This document shows, piece after piece, positions 28,622-37,469 of a DNA stretch of 64,000 nucleotides. Below the pieces are notes generated by a model, which did not search any database, was not told the origin of the DNA, and was given only the letters and a program-made list of their open reading frames with translations. Origin of the DNA: Bacillus vallismortis (GTDB taxonomy: Bacteria > Bacillota > Bacilli > Bacillales > Bacillaceae). The position numbers were made by a program, and so were the translations under genes. Where the stretch lies: the NCBI RefSeq assembly GCF_004116955.1, contig NZ_CP026362.1:3818001-3882000 (forward strand), in the 5' to 3' direction. Every line of letters starts with the position of its first letter. Positions within the stretch are counted from its first letter, which is position 1.

Positions 28622-29464
28622 TCAGCGCGCGACAGAGCGTTGGTAAAAGCGCTGAATATGCATGGCGATATAGCATAATTCTTTTTCAGGGAACACAAAG
28701 CCGTATTCCTTTTTCACAAATGTGCCGATGCTTTGGGCACAAAGAAATGCATCCTTAAATCTCTCTTTAATAATCTCGATCATTTCTGCATCCAGCTCGT
28801 AAATGGATTCGCCCGCTTTGATATGCTGAATCGCAAAGCGGAGATGGGTCACAAGCCGTTCATAAGAAATGGTATCTTCCACAATATTGATGGACAGCTG
28901 AATTTCAATAATCTCGATGATATCACGGATCATTGTTGTAATATCTAACGTCTGTGTCATATCCCCGGCATTGTTTCTTGCTGTGTGGATATGCATGGCG
29001 ATATTGCCGATTTCATCATCAGGAATGTGAATCCCCAGTGTGTCTTTAATCAGTGCTCGAGCCCATAAGCCAATCTGAAATTCCTTCGGATAAAGGACTT
29101 TGATTTCATTCAGCAGCGGGTTTTTGATCACCATTCCATTGCTCAGGCGTTCGATCGCAAAGGACAGATGGTCTGAAAAAGCGACGTGAATGCGCTCGTT
29201 GATTTTGATGTTTAGCTCTTTTTCGGCATGGGAGATAATTTGCTCAGAAATCTGAATATGGTCTTCCGGCAATGTTTCTAAAATCTCTTCGAATTGCTTA
29301 TAATCAGGAGTATCTTTTCTGACAAACGTTTTTTCTATTTTTGACGGATCGACAATATCATTTTTCTTTTTGTCGAACGCAATTCCTGCACCTAAGAGAA
29401 TCTTCTCTTCATTTTGATCCTTTACGACGATAGCATTATGATTTAAGATTCTTTTAATTTTCAT
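28622..29464 (-). CDS. sacY: transcriptional antiterminator SacY
   Basis: A 280-residue BglG/SacY-family antiterminator. The RNA-binding CAT domain covers about 1-55 ([16 protein letters not shown]). PRD1 (about 65-170) and PRD2 (about 175-278) follow, with regulatory His in [31 protein letters not shown] and IAMHIQRF. It binds the RAT element of sacB mRNA and of its own operon at high sucrose. It is kept inactive by SacX-dependent phosphorylation. It follows sacX after 53 bases. Confidence 0.96.
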   Translation of the reverse strand: MKIKRILNHNAIVVKDQNEEKILLGAGIAFDKKKNDIVDPSKIEKTFVRKDTPDYKQFEEILETLPEDHIQISEQIISHAEKELNIKINERIHVAFSDHLSFAIERLSNGMVIKNPLLNEIKVLYPKEFQIGLWARALIKDTLGIHIPDDEIGNIAMHIHTARNNAGDMTQTLDITTMIRDIIEIIEIQLSINIVEDTISYERLVTHLRFAIQHIKAGESIYELDAEMIEIIKERFKDAFLCAQSIGTFVKKEYGFVFPEKELCYIAMHIQRFYQRSVAR

Positions 29465-29517
29465 AGCTTTTTTGTCCTTTCATCCCCCGTTTTATGAATG
29501 AAAACGAATAAATCCAG

Positions 29518-30897
29518 TTATTCTGTCTCTTCTTTAAACCCGAGAAACAGTGTAGCTATAAAAGCAGAGACGGCCGCGGCCAAAAAACCGATCATATAAT
29601 GAACGAAATTGGCGGCACCGAACGGCAGCACGATTGAAATCATCGGAATGCCTGTCAGCCCGTAGGAATTCGACACCACATGTACCGCAACCACGTATGC
29701 TCCGCCAATCGCGCCGCCGATGGCAGCTCCGATAAAAGGCCGGATCAATTTGACATTTACTCCGAATACAATCGGCTCCACAATGCCTAAAAACGCGGTC
29801 AGGGAAGCGGGGAGCGCAATTTTTTTCAGGCTTGATTGTTTCGTTTTGAAGAAGACCGCAAGTCCCGCTCCGCCTTGGGCCACGTTCGCCATCGACCATA
29901 TCGGCACTAAAAAGTTCACACCGACATGCGGGTCAGCAAGCAATGTTGCTTCGATCGCATAAAAGCTATGATGCAAGCCAGATAGAACGATAGTAGAGTA
30001 GATGCCTCCGAATAGGGCGCCTGCGGCAATGCCAGCGTGATCATAAATATAAACAATCGACTGTGTCATGATCTGGCCGATGATGGACGCGGCGGGATTC
30101 ATGACAATCAGCGCGAGGAACCCAGTCATCAAGATCGTAGTAAAGGGAATGATGACGACATCAAGCGACTTCGGCACGATCGACTTTAATAGCTTCTCGA
30201 TTCGGCTCATGACATAAACGGAAAAAAGAATCGGTATAATGGAGCCTTGATAGCCCATCATTGGAATATGTAGCCCCCATATGTCTAAAGAAGCGGGGGT
30301 TTTGCTGCCGAGCATAGACGGGTCCAGAAGATCGGGATGCGTCAGAAGCCCCGCTATCACTGCCCCTAAATAGGGATTGCTGCCAAATTGCCGTGCGGCA
30401 CTGAAGCCGACCAAAATCGGCAGCAAAATAAAGGCTGTGCTGGACACGAGGTCGAGCATTTTGATCCAAGGGCTTCCGGCTGCGAACCAGTGAAACACTT
30501 TAATCATGCCAATCAATCCCATGAGCAGGCCGCTTGCGGTTATGGCCGGAATGATCGGCACAAAAATATCGGACAGCGTTTTTGCAAAAGCTGCGACAGG
30601 GTTCAGCTTCCGGCTGGAGCTTTTCTGTTGGCCAGGCTCTTCAGATGGCGCGTTCTCCCACACGTGAATGAGTTCTTTATATATTTTGTTGACGACGCCT
30701 GCTCCAAAGATAATCTGGAATAACCCATATCGGAAAAAGGTGCCCTGCACACCTTGCAGCTGTTTAATGGCATGTATATCGATTTTCGTCTCGTCTTTTA
30801 CCTCAAAACGAAGACGGGTCGTACAATGACTGATGCTGATAATATTGCTTTTTCCTCCTATGAGGACCAACAATTCGTTTGCAATCTCTTTTTGCAA
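29518..30897 (-). CDS. sacX: sucrose-specific PTS EIIBC sensor SacX
   Basis: A 459-residue EIIBC. The EIIB domain (about 1-85) carries its Cys in ISHCTTRLRFEV. The EIIC domain (about 105-455) has about ten membrane helices and the FLGIVEPIVFGVN motif. It acts mainly as a low-affinity sucrose sensor that phosphorylates SacY when sucrose is absent. TTG start with AAAGGAGG upstream. No EIIA domain; it relies on another protein for phosphate. Confidence 0.95.
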   Translation of the reverse strand: MQKEIANELLVLIGGKSNIISISHCTTRLRFEVKDETKIDIHAIKQLQGVQGTFFRYGLFQIIFGAGVVNKIYKELIHVWENAPSEEPGQQKSSSRKLNPVAAFAKTLSDIFVPIIPAITASGLLMGLIGMIKVFHWFAAGSPWIKMLDLVSSTAFILLPILVGFSAARQFGSNPYLGAVIAGLLTHPDLLDPSMLGSKTPASLDIWGLHIPMMGYQGSIIPILFSVYVMSRIEKLLKSIVPKSLDVVIIPFTTILMTGFLALIVMNPAASIIGQIMTQSIVYIYDHAGIAAGALFGGIYSTIVLSGLHHSFYAIEATLLADPHVGVNFLVPIWSMANVAQGGAGLAVFFKTKQSSLKKIALPASLTAFLGIVEPIVFGVNVKLIRPFIGAAIGGAIGGAYVVAVHVVSNSYGLTGIPMISIVLPFGAANFVHYMIGFLAAAVSAFIATLFLGFKEETE

Positions 30898-31020
30898 TCA
30901 ATCAAAACCTCCTTTGCTGAAAAAAGTCGGCTTGTTCATCCTATCAAATGAAAAGTTGACAATCAAAATGAAAAAAGTGAGAAATACCGGCTCAAAATGA
31001 CAAAACGAGCAGGGACAACA

Positions 31021-31048
31021 AAAAATGCCCGCGTCGGTGACGGAGCAT
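31021..31048 (-). terminator. palindrome/terminator in the sacX leader
   Basis: On the minus strand TGCTCCGTC pairs (one bulge) with GACGCGGGCA, followed by TTTTTT. It lies between the RAT and sacX, about 100 bases downstream of the RAT. A RAT plus a distant palindrome has been described for sacXY control in B. subtilis; this is the natural candidate. Confidence 0.7.
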
Positions 31049-31149
31049 GAAAAAAGGATAGGGGTTGTCCATGGCGCCGTTATAAGCCCAACACGAAAAG
31101 AAGGGTTAAAATGCCCTGTTTATTAGGCACTAATACTCCCTTTGCATCA

Positions 31150-31180
31150 TTGGGTCTTGCCTGCTGACCAGTCACAATCC
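31150..31180 (-). promoter_or_regulatory. ribonucleic antiterminator (RAT) of sacXY
   Basis: On the minus strand, GGATTGTGACTGGT followed by CAGCAGGCAAGACC matches the RAT of sacPA and sacB almost base for base. It is the RNA target of SacY/SacT. It is about 250 bases upstream of sacX and implies autogenous sucrose induction. Confidence 0.85.
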
Positions 31181-31302
31181 CTCCATATGTGGTGATAACT
31201 GTAATAACGTTCATTTTATGCTGTTCATGACTGGATATCAATAGTAGGAAAAGCCTGCGCGGCGAATGGGAAAAAGGTTGTGTGTGATGTTCTTTAGAAT
31301 GG

Positions 31303-31346
31303 AAAAAGCCTGTCAGGCCTAGAATGAGAGGCTGACAGGCTTTTTT
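31303..31346 (-). terminator. terminator of epr
   Basis: AAAAGCCTGTCAG and CTGACAGGCTTTTTT form a 12-bp stem immediately after epr. The remaining bases 31049-31302, apart from the RAT, hold no ORF and presumably include the sacX promoter. Confidence 0.88.
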
Positions 31347-31348
31347 GG

Positions 31349-33286
31349 CTACCTTTTCGGTTTAACGGCATTCAGCCGTTTTTGCAGTTTTGTTTTTTCA
31401 TTGGATTTTTGTAATTGATTCACTGCAGACTGAGCGGATGTTTTTGCTTTTTTCGTTTTGTCTTTTTCCGCTTTCTTCACTTTGTCTTTAGCGGTTTTAA
31501 CCTTTTTTGTTTCGGCTGTTGCCACTTTTTTCTTCACTTTGTCTAACCGTTTTTGCAATGACGTTTTGTCCTTGCCTGATTGAAGCTGATTGACGGCTGA
31601 TTGCGCTTTTGCCGCATTGGTGTGAGTTGATTTCTTTTCTGCTGCAGATACGGATTGCTTCGCCGTTTTCAAATTGTTGTTTTTTACTTTGGCAAGGCGT
31701 TTCTGCAGGGATGTTTTTTCTGAACCTTTTGGCAGCTTGCTGACGGCTGATTGTGCGCTGTTAACATCTGTTTTCTTTTTGCTTTTTTCCGCCTTCGCCA
31801 CTTTTTCTTTCGCCTGCTTTGATGCGATATAGCGTTTTACTTGGTCTAAGCGTTTTTGCAGGTTCTTTTTGTCCGTTCCATTCGGCAGATTATTAATGGC
31901 AGCTTGTGCTGTATCAACGGTTTGCTGTGTTTTATATTTTTCAGCTTTTACGACTTTATCTTTCGCGTCTTTTACATTTCTGAATGACTGTACTTTATCC
32001 AGTCTTTTTTGCAGGGCTGTTTTGGCGTCAGAATTCGGCAGCTGGCTGACGAGTTCTCTCGCTTTGTTGATATCGGCTTGCGTTTTTGTTTGTTCCGCTT
32101 TCTTCACCGCTTGCTGTGCGGCAGCATACGCAGAATCTGCTTCCTGTGATTTAAACTGGATGAACCCATAGCCAAATTGTTGATCGCGGCCTGCGGTTCC
32201 AAGATCAACGACATGTTTTTGCATAGCTGCGCGAAGCTGCACGTTTGTCTCGGCAGGATGACGCTGCTGTAATAAGGCAAACATGGCAGCGGCGTGCGGT
32301 GTCGCTTGGGAAGTTCCGCTTCCTGTCGCATAAAATTGGTTTAAGTACGTGCTCGTGATGTTGGTTCCCGGCGCTGAAAATTCAACTTCATCTCCAGTTG
32401 TAGAGAATCCGGCAACCTGATTCTTTTCGTTTGTTGCTGAAACAGCCACGACACTGCTGTATGCCGCCGGATAGTTCACTGGCTTGCCATTCCCGTCGTT
32501 ACCGCTGGCCGCGACAAGCAGAATGCCTTGTTCATATGCTTTGTCCATGGCATCATGAAGGATTTGGCTGTCTGATGTCGTGCCAAGGCTCATATTGACG
32601 ATGTCCATCCCGTGTGAGATCGACCAGTCGATTCCTTGGAGAAGGCTTTGTAGATCGCCCGAACCGTTCTGATCAAGCGCTTTAACCGCGTATATTTGGG
32701 CTTCCGGTGCGATGCCGTCAATTCCGTAGCCATTATGCTTGGCTCCGATAATCCCAGCGACATGTGTTCCGTGGCCGTTATCATCTTTGTAAGAAGAGGT
32801 GTAACTGGCAGCTGAATACCCGCCGGCAATCGACAGGTCTTCGTGGGGGGAGATTCCACTGTCAATGACTGCGATTTTGACACCTTTGCCGGTTAGTCCT
32901 TCCTTCCAAGCCTGCTTCACTTGAATGGGTTCAAGGTTCCATTGTTCAAAGTTTTCAGTATCCTCAGTGCCGTCTGTCAGCACTTTGAAATCCGCGCTGC
33001 CTGCTGCGGTGAATGAGACATTGTTTTCCACATACAAAATATCAGGATCTTGTTTTAATTCTTTCACTGTCTCCTGATCTGCTGTGACGGCAACAGCCGG
33101 AAGATGCTTATACTGCTGCTCGACCTCAGCATCGCTGTCAAGGACGGTTTCCTTGCCGGCTTTGTTTTTATAAACCACAATAACTTCTTTCCCGCTGCTG
33201 TTTTGCGCATGCGCGAAAGGGCTTATGGCGAGAAAACTGAAAAACAGAGTGACTGATATGGCAAGCTTGCACGACACGTTTTTCAT
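31349..33286 (-). CDS. epr: minor extracellular serine protease Epr
   Basis: A 645-residue secreted subtilisin. It has a signal peptide (about 1-27), an I9-type propeptide (about 28-100) and an S8 catalytic domain with Asp142 (IDSGISPHED), His172 (GHGTHVAGI) and Ser326 (GTSQATPHAAA). From about residue 383 the protein is a Lys/Ala/Gln-rich tail. The tail holds five imperfect 48-50-residue repeats, each ending in a LQKRLDKVK-like motif, probably coiled-coil. The tail is dispensable for proteolysis in B. subtilis and may bind the cell surface. Length equals the 168 protein. Confidence 0.95.
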   Translation of the reverse strand: MKNVSCKLAISVTLFFSFLAISPFAHAQNSSGKEVIVVYKNKAGKETVLDSDAEVEQQYKHLPAVAVTADQETVKELKQDPDILYVENNVSFTAAGSADFKVLTDGTEDTENFEQWNLEPIQVKQAWKEGLTGKGVKIAVIDSGISPHEDLSIAGGYSAASYTSSYKDDNGHGTHVAGIIGAKHNGYGIDGIAPEAQIYAVKALDQNGSGDLQSLLQGIDWSISHGMDIVNMSLGTTSDSQILHDAMDKAYEQGILLVAASGNDGNGKPVNYPAAYSSVVAVSATNEKNQVAGFSTTGDEVEFSAPGTNITSTYLNQFYATGSGTSQATPHAAAMFALLQQRHPAETNVQLRAAMQKHVVDLGTAGRDQQFGYGFIQFKSQEADSAYAAAQQAVKKAEQTKTQADINKARELVSQLPNSDAKTALQKRLDKVQSFRNVKDAKDKVVKAEKYKTQQTVDTAQAAINNLPNGTDKKNLQKRLDQVKRYIASKQAKEKVAKAEKSKKKTDVNSAQSAVSKLPKGSEKTSLQKRLAKVKNNNLKTAKQSVSAAEKKSTHTNAAKAQSAVNQLQSGKDKTSLQKRLDKVKKKVATAETKKVKTAKDKVKKAEKDKTKKAKTSAQSAVNQLQKSNEKTKLQKRLNAVKPKR

Positions 33287-33321
33287 GATTCTTCTCCTTC
33301 TTTCTATGATGTTTGATATAT

Positions 33322-33345
33322 ATATCGGAGAAAAAAGAGAGTTTA
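33322..33345 (-). promoter_or_regulatory. SigD-like promoter of epr
   Basis: On the minus strand TAAA is followed 13 bases later by CCGATAT, about 35 bases upstream of epr. This resembles the SigD pattern with slightly short spacing. epr belongs to the SigD (motility) regulon in B. subtilis. Confidence 0.55.
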
Positions 33346-33435
33346 ATAGTTAGGAGGAAAAATTTTTTCATTGACAAGACTGTTCAGCAGAATGCAGTTT
33401 TTTTCCGCAGGAAGAGGAAATTTTCCAAATGAATT

Positions 33436-33449
33436 TGTAAGCGTTTTCA
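33436..33449 (+). promoter_or_regulatory. cre site (CcpA) upstream of ywbA
   Basis: TGTAAGCGTTTTCA fits the cre consensus at every defined position, 65 bases before the ywbA start. It implies catabolite repression of this permease. Confidence 0.8.
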
Positions 33450-33513
33450 AAATAAGATAAAGAAAACATTGCGAAGGTTGTTTACAAAGCAATGAAAAAA
33501 GGGGGCTTTTCAG

Positions 33514-34830
33514 ATGAGCACATTCACTCGGGTGATGGAAGAAAAAATCATGCCTGTCGCCGGGAAAATTGCCGGGCAGCGGCATCTCAGCGCTTTGCGT
33601 GACGGCATAATCCTGACCATGCCGTTGATTATTATCGGGTCTGTCTTTTTAATTTTAACGAGCCTGCCGATTCCCGGTTATGCTGATTTCATGGCGAGTG
33701 TGTTTGGAGATCAGTGGGCCGATAAACTCGGTTATCCCGTTAATGCTTCGTTTGATATTATGGCGATGATCGCCGCATTTGGAATCGCCTATCGGCTGGC
33801 GGAGAGCTATGGTGTCGATGCGCTGTCGGCCGGCGCGATATCAATCGCCGCATTTCTGTTGGCAACGCCGTTTGAGGTGCCGTTTACGCCGAATGGCTCA
33901 ACGGAATCCATCATGGTCGGGGGCGGAATCCCGATCACACTGCTTGGCAGCAAGGGTTTGTTTGTCGCCATGCTGATCGCTTTGTTTTCGACTGAAATCT
34001 ATCGGTACATTATTCAAAAGAATATCGTCTTCAAAATGCCAGACGGTGTGCCGCCGGCGGTAAGCAAATCATTTGTCGCGCTGATTCCCGGCTTTATCAT
34101 TGTATTTCTCGTGTGGCTGGCGCGTCTACTGATTGAAATGACGCCTTTTCAGAGCCTGCACAATGTCGTAGGAGACTTGCTTGGCACACCGCTTTCCATC
34201 CTTGGAGGCAGTCTCGGCGGAAGCTTGATCGCTGAATTTGTGCAGATGCTGCTTTGGTCGTGCGGGATTCACGGAGCTTCCATCATTGGCGGAATTATGG
34301 CGCCGATTTGGTATGGCGCGATGGATGCCAACCGTCTCGCGTTTCAGGCGGGCGAGGCGCTGCCGAGTATTTTTACGACTCAGTTTTTTCAAATTTGGAT
34401 CAATGTCGGCGGAAGCGGAGCGACGCTGGCGCTTGTCCTGACGATGCTTGTGCGCTCCCGTAGCAAACAAATGAAGCAGCTTGGCCGACTAGGGATTGGC
34501 CCTGCGCTATTTAATATCAACGAGCCAATCATTTTCGGCATGCCGATTGTCATGAACCCGCTCCTCATCGTTCCATTCATCATCGCGCCGCTCCTCACGA
34601 TTACCGCAACCTATATCGGCATGAGCACAGGACTGGTGGCAAGGCCGGCGGGAATCGCCGTACCATGGACGATGCCGCCGCTCATATCAGGCTACCTGGC
34701 GACAGGCGGAAAAGTGTCCGGAGCCGTTATGCAGCTGGTGAATCTTGTGATCACCTGTGCTATCTACTATCCGTTTTTCAGAATATGGGACCATCAAAAA
34801 TGGCGGGAAGAGAGTGCGGGTGAATCTTGA
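33514..34830 (+). CDS. ywbA: orphan PTS EIIC permease YwbA
   Basis: A 438-residue lactose/cellobiose-family EIIC, highly similar to LicC of the same window along its whole length. It shares the opening EKIMPVAGKIAGQRHLSALR segment and the NINEPIIFGMPIVMNP motif. It has no EIIA or EIIB gene beside it, so it must borrow these, most likely LicA and LicB (inference). The start has AAAAAAGGGGGC upstream. The gene is monocistronic, with a cre before it and a hairpin after it. Substrate unproven; probably a beta-glucoside. Confidence 0.93.
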   Translation: MSTFTRVMEEKIMPVAGKIAGQRHLSALRDGIILTMPLIIIGSVFLILTSLPIPGYADFMASVFGDQWADKLGYPVNASFDIMAMIAAFGIAYRLAESYGVDALSAGAISIAAFLLATPFEVPFTPNGSTESIMVGGGIPITLLGSKGLFVAMLIALFSTEIYRYIIQKNIVFKMPDGVPPAVSKSFVALIPGFIIVFLVWLARLLIEMTPFQSLHNVVGDLLGTPLSILGGSLGGSLIAEFVQMLLWSCGIHGASIIGGIMAPIWYGAMDANRLAFQAGEALPSIFTTQFFQIWINVGGSGATLALVLTMLVRSRSKQMKQLGRLGIGPALFNINEPIIFGMPIVMNPLLIVPFIIAPLLTITATYIGMSTGLVARPAGIAVPWTMPPLISGYLATGGKVSGAVMQLVNLVITCAIYYPFFRIWDHQKWREESAGES

Positions 34831-34846
34831 GATAATGTGTGTTGTT

Positions 34847-34888
34847 AAAGCTAATCAGCCTGGGCCGTTGGGATGATTAGCTTCTTTC
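34847..34888 (+). terminator. terminator of ywbA
   Basis: AAGCTAATCA and TGATTAGCTT pair around a GC-rich inner hairpin, followed by CTTTC. The T-tail is modest. Confidence 0.6.
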
Positions 34889-34928
34889 AATTAAAAGCGG
34901 ATGTTAGAATATGTAAAGGGGGTGCGTA

Positions 34929-35606
34929 ATGCTAGAATACATATGGTTCGATGATGAATCACCAATCTTAAAACAAATACCAGCAGAATATACATCAGCA
35001 GCTATTTTATTTTCTCCTTTTATTCAAATGCCTGAAGGATGGGAGAAAGAAAAGAGAAAAAATGAGTATGAACATATCTATCCAAATGATGAGGAAGTAA
35101 GGGAAAAAGGCAAAGCCGTTTCATGGAAGAAGGTCAAGTCCTCTTGCGGCTTTCAAACAAATGCCGAGCTGGCGTTGGCTTTAATGACGTCGATAGGCGC
35201 CTTAAGGGATGAGTGCGGGAGAGAGGATTTGGCTGAAGTTTTACATGGGAATATAAATGAAGGCCTCTTTTATCCCAGTGAGGACCATATTTCAAATTTT
35301 CATATTTCCAGTTTGGTAGAAGTGTTTCGTTCGAACGGGGCCAATCAGTTTTATTACTCAGAACCAATTATAGAAAACAGTGGCTTTCTGGAGATAACTG
35401 AGACTAACTTACAGACAGTTCTTGATGATGCCGCCGCAGAGCTCATGTTGACTGATAAAAAAATGGATTTTGTGTTGATGAGTGTATATGACTCCTTCAT
35501 TACTGTCTTTTTAGCGAAAGGTGGAAACATCAATGAGTTGGTTCAGCGTATGGGCTGGGAAGCCATGATTTGCGATGAGGGCACACATATCAGTTGGTAT
35601 AGATGA
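34929..35606 (+). CDS. ywbB: YwbB, DUF2711-family protein
   Basis: A 225-residue soluble protein without signal peptide or membrane segments. It belongs to a Bacillus family of unknown function (DUF2711 as I recall). It is acidic, with an aromatic-rich start (MLEYIWFDDESPILKQIP). GTAAAGGGGG ribosome site. A 57-residue ORF overlaps its stop codon by four bases. Confidence 0.8.
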   Translation: MLEYIWFDDESPILKQIPAEYTSAAILFSPFIQMPEGWEKEKRKNEYEHIYPNDEEVREKGKAVSWKKVKSSCGFQTNAELALALMTSIGALRDECGREDLAEVLHGNINEGLFYPSEDHISNFHISSLVEVFRSNGANQFYYSEPIIENSGFLEITETNLQTVLDDAAAELMLTDKKMDFVLMSVYDSFITVFLAKGGNINELVQRMGWEAMICDEGTHISWYR

Positions 35607-35776
35607 AAAAAGAACGTAAATCACAAAATGTTGAAATCTCCCTATTGTTTTATTCTGTGCGAAGATCAAACGGTTCATTTAGGAGTCTTCTCTTTAAGCT
35701 CTTAATGATAAGGAAAAAGCTACTCGGTGATACCCCTGATACAATATCTGTAAACTATCAATTCCTTGATGCCTAA
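35603..35776 (+). CDS. small hypothetical protein overlapping ywbB
   Basis: A 57-codon ORF (begins MKKERKSQNVEISLLFYSVR) whose ATG overlaps the TGA of ywbB (ATGA). This arrangement usually means translational coupling. The product is basic and not recognised; it has no signal peptide. Codon use is unremarkable, and it may be a remnant of a longer gene. The remaining bases to the kelch gene are AT-rich with no further ORF. Confidence 0.35.
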   Translation: MKKERKSQNVEISLLFYSVRRSNGSFRSLLFKLLMIRKKLLGDTPDTISVNYQFLDA

Positions 35777-35915
35777 TTCCAGTTAGATTTTATTTCAGTT
35801 TTAAAAGACATTCCTATCAGAGTGCATTTTAACATAAAATTCAATAAAACATATGAAAAATTGGTAAACGATGTCGATATTGGTTAAGTGCACCTATTAA
35901 AAAGGAGTGTTTATT

Positions 35916-37253
35916 TTGAAGAAATACTTAATTGTGTTACTTTTGTTGATCATTTCAGTGACTCAATCGTTTCAGACGGCGAGTGCAGCTGAAGAAGTTA
36001 AGTGGGAAAAAAAGGCGGATTTACCAGAGTCACGCGTTGCTGCAAGTAGTAGTGTCGTGGATGGGAAAATTTACGTAATTGGTGGTGGAAGCGCAACAGA
36101 ATATGCTGAAAACCAAACATTTATGTATGATCCAAAAACAAATGAATGGACTAAGAAAGCTGACATGCCAACAGCGAGAGCAGGTGCTGCTACTGTTACC
36201 GTTAATGATAAAATCTATGTGATGGGAGGCAGATCATTAGAGGGGAACGTCAATACAGTAGAAGTATATGATACAAAAACAGATACTTGGGAAAAAATAG
36301 ATGACCTTCCGTTTGAGATGAAAATTCCAGCGTATAGTTTATACGCAGGGGTCATCGGAAATAAAATATATGTGGTCGGATATGGAGGTACTTTAGCTCA
36401 TAAACGTTATGAGAATACCTATAGCTATGATCTTGAAAATAGAAAGTGGGAAAAAAAACAACGCTTTAATTATGAGGTAACTGCCGGTACTTCCGCAGTG
36501 ATCAATGATAAATTATATATAGCGGGCGGCACACAAGCATTGAATCGAAATGTGTATGAATATAACCCAGTGAGTGGTAGCTGGACAGCGAAGAAGGGAG
36601 GATTTTCAGGAAGTTATCTCTCATCTGTGGTATATAAAGGGAAGATGCTGGTCACTGGAGGTGTCGCTGGAATTAAAGTGTATGATCCAGAGACAGAAAC
36701 GTTTTCGTCTTTATCTGTTCCAAAAACAGACTATTACAAAATGGCGCATTCAGCTGTAATAGTTGATGATACTCTTTACCTAATAGGTGGGAGGGAACAA
36801 AATGGCAGTTTTTCTGGAAAAGCGCCGTATAAATATAAATCAGTTGATGCAATTTCATTAAAAGATTTAGGTATAAAATCAGATAGTAGTACAGAAGACA
36901 AAAATGATAAGCCCTCTGGTGATACGACAACACCAGGAGATAAAAATGATAATGCAACACCTGGCACAGATGAGAATAAAAAGCCAGATAATTCAACTGA
37001 TGATAAGCAGTCATCAGTTGAGGGGCAAGCTCTACTTGTAGTCACGATGACCAACGGTTTGCAAAAAGAATATGAACTTTCCATGAAGGAAGTAAATGAT
37101 TTCATCAAATGGTACGAAGCACGTGATAAAGGGGAAGGCCCCGGTTTTTATGCAATTGATGAGCATGACAATAACAAAGGCCCGTTTGAAAGCAAAAAAG
37201 ATTATGTTGTCTTTAATAATATCTTAATGTTTGAGGTTAATAAATATAAGTAA
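35916..37253 (+). CDS. secreted kelch-repeat protein with C-terminal accessory domain
   Basis: A 445-residue exported protein. A signal peptide (about 1-24, ending SAAEE) is followed by about six kelch repeats (about 28-310; for example KIYVIGGGSATEY and KIYVMGGRSLEGN), predicted to form a beta-propeller. Then comes a low-complexity Asp/Lys/Thr/Pro linker (about 327-375) and a compact C-terminal domain of about 75 residues (NGLQKEYELSMKEVNDFIKW). TTG at 35916 was chosen for its AAAGGAG site and clean signal peptide. It has no anchoring motif. I do not place it at this locus in 168, where ywbB and ywbC are neighbours. Propellers of this kind bind ligands; function unknown. Confidence 0.8.
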   Translation: MKKYLIVLLLLIISVTQSFQTASAAEEVKWEKKADLPESRVAASSSVVDGKIYVIGGGSATEYAENQTFMYDPKTNEWTKKADMPTARAGAATVTVNDKIYVMGGRSLEGNVNTVEVYDTKTDTWEKIDDLPFEMKIPAYSLYAGVIGNKIYVVGYGGTLAHKRYENTYSYDLENRKWEKKQRFNYEVTAGTSAVINDKLYIAGGTQALNRNVYEYNPVSGSWTAKKGGFSGSYLSSVVYKGKMLVTGGVAGIKVYDPETETFSSLSVPKTDYYKMAHSAVIVDDTLYLIGGREQNGSFSGKAPYKYKSVDAISLKDLGIKSDSSTEDKNDKPSGDTTTPGDKNDNATPGTDENKKPDNSTDDKQSSVEGQALLVVTMTNGLQKEYELSMKEVNDFIKWYEARDKGEGPGFYAIDEHDNNKGPFESKKDYVVFNNILMFEVNKYK

Positions 37254-37258
37254 GCATG

Positions 37259-37290
37259 TTAGGCCATTCAGTTCACTGAATGGCCTTTTC
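37259..37290 (+). terminator. terminator of the kelch gene
   Basis: AGGCCATTCA and TGAATGGCCTTTT form a hairpin right after the stop codon. Confidence 0.8.
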
Positions 37291-37435
37291 ATTATCCTTT
37301 TTATCATGGAAACCGGATGTGCACCCGGATACGGCTTCGCTTCATTACATCTTCATGTAAATTGGGAATTCATACGTGAAACTGCTGTCATATCGATGGA
37401 CTTCCTGTTATGACATACTATTTTTTCAACAGGTT

Positions 37436-37465
37436 CGAACGTACACCACAAAATGTACGTTCTTT
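37436..37465. terminator. hairpin downstream of ywbC
   Basis: GAACGTACA and TGTACGTTC flank an 8-base loop just beyond the ywbC stop. The T-rich stretch is on the plus-strand side, so its use as a ywbC terminator on the minus strand is uncertain. It could instead back up the kelch-gene terminator. Confidence 0.4.
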
Positions 37466-37469
37466 ATTT

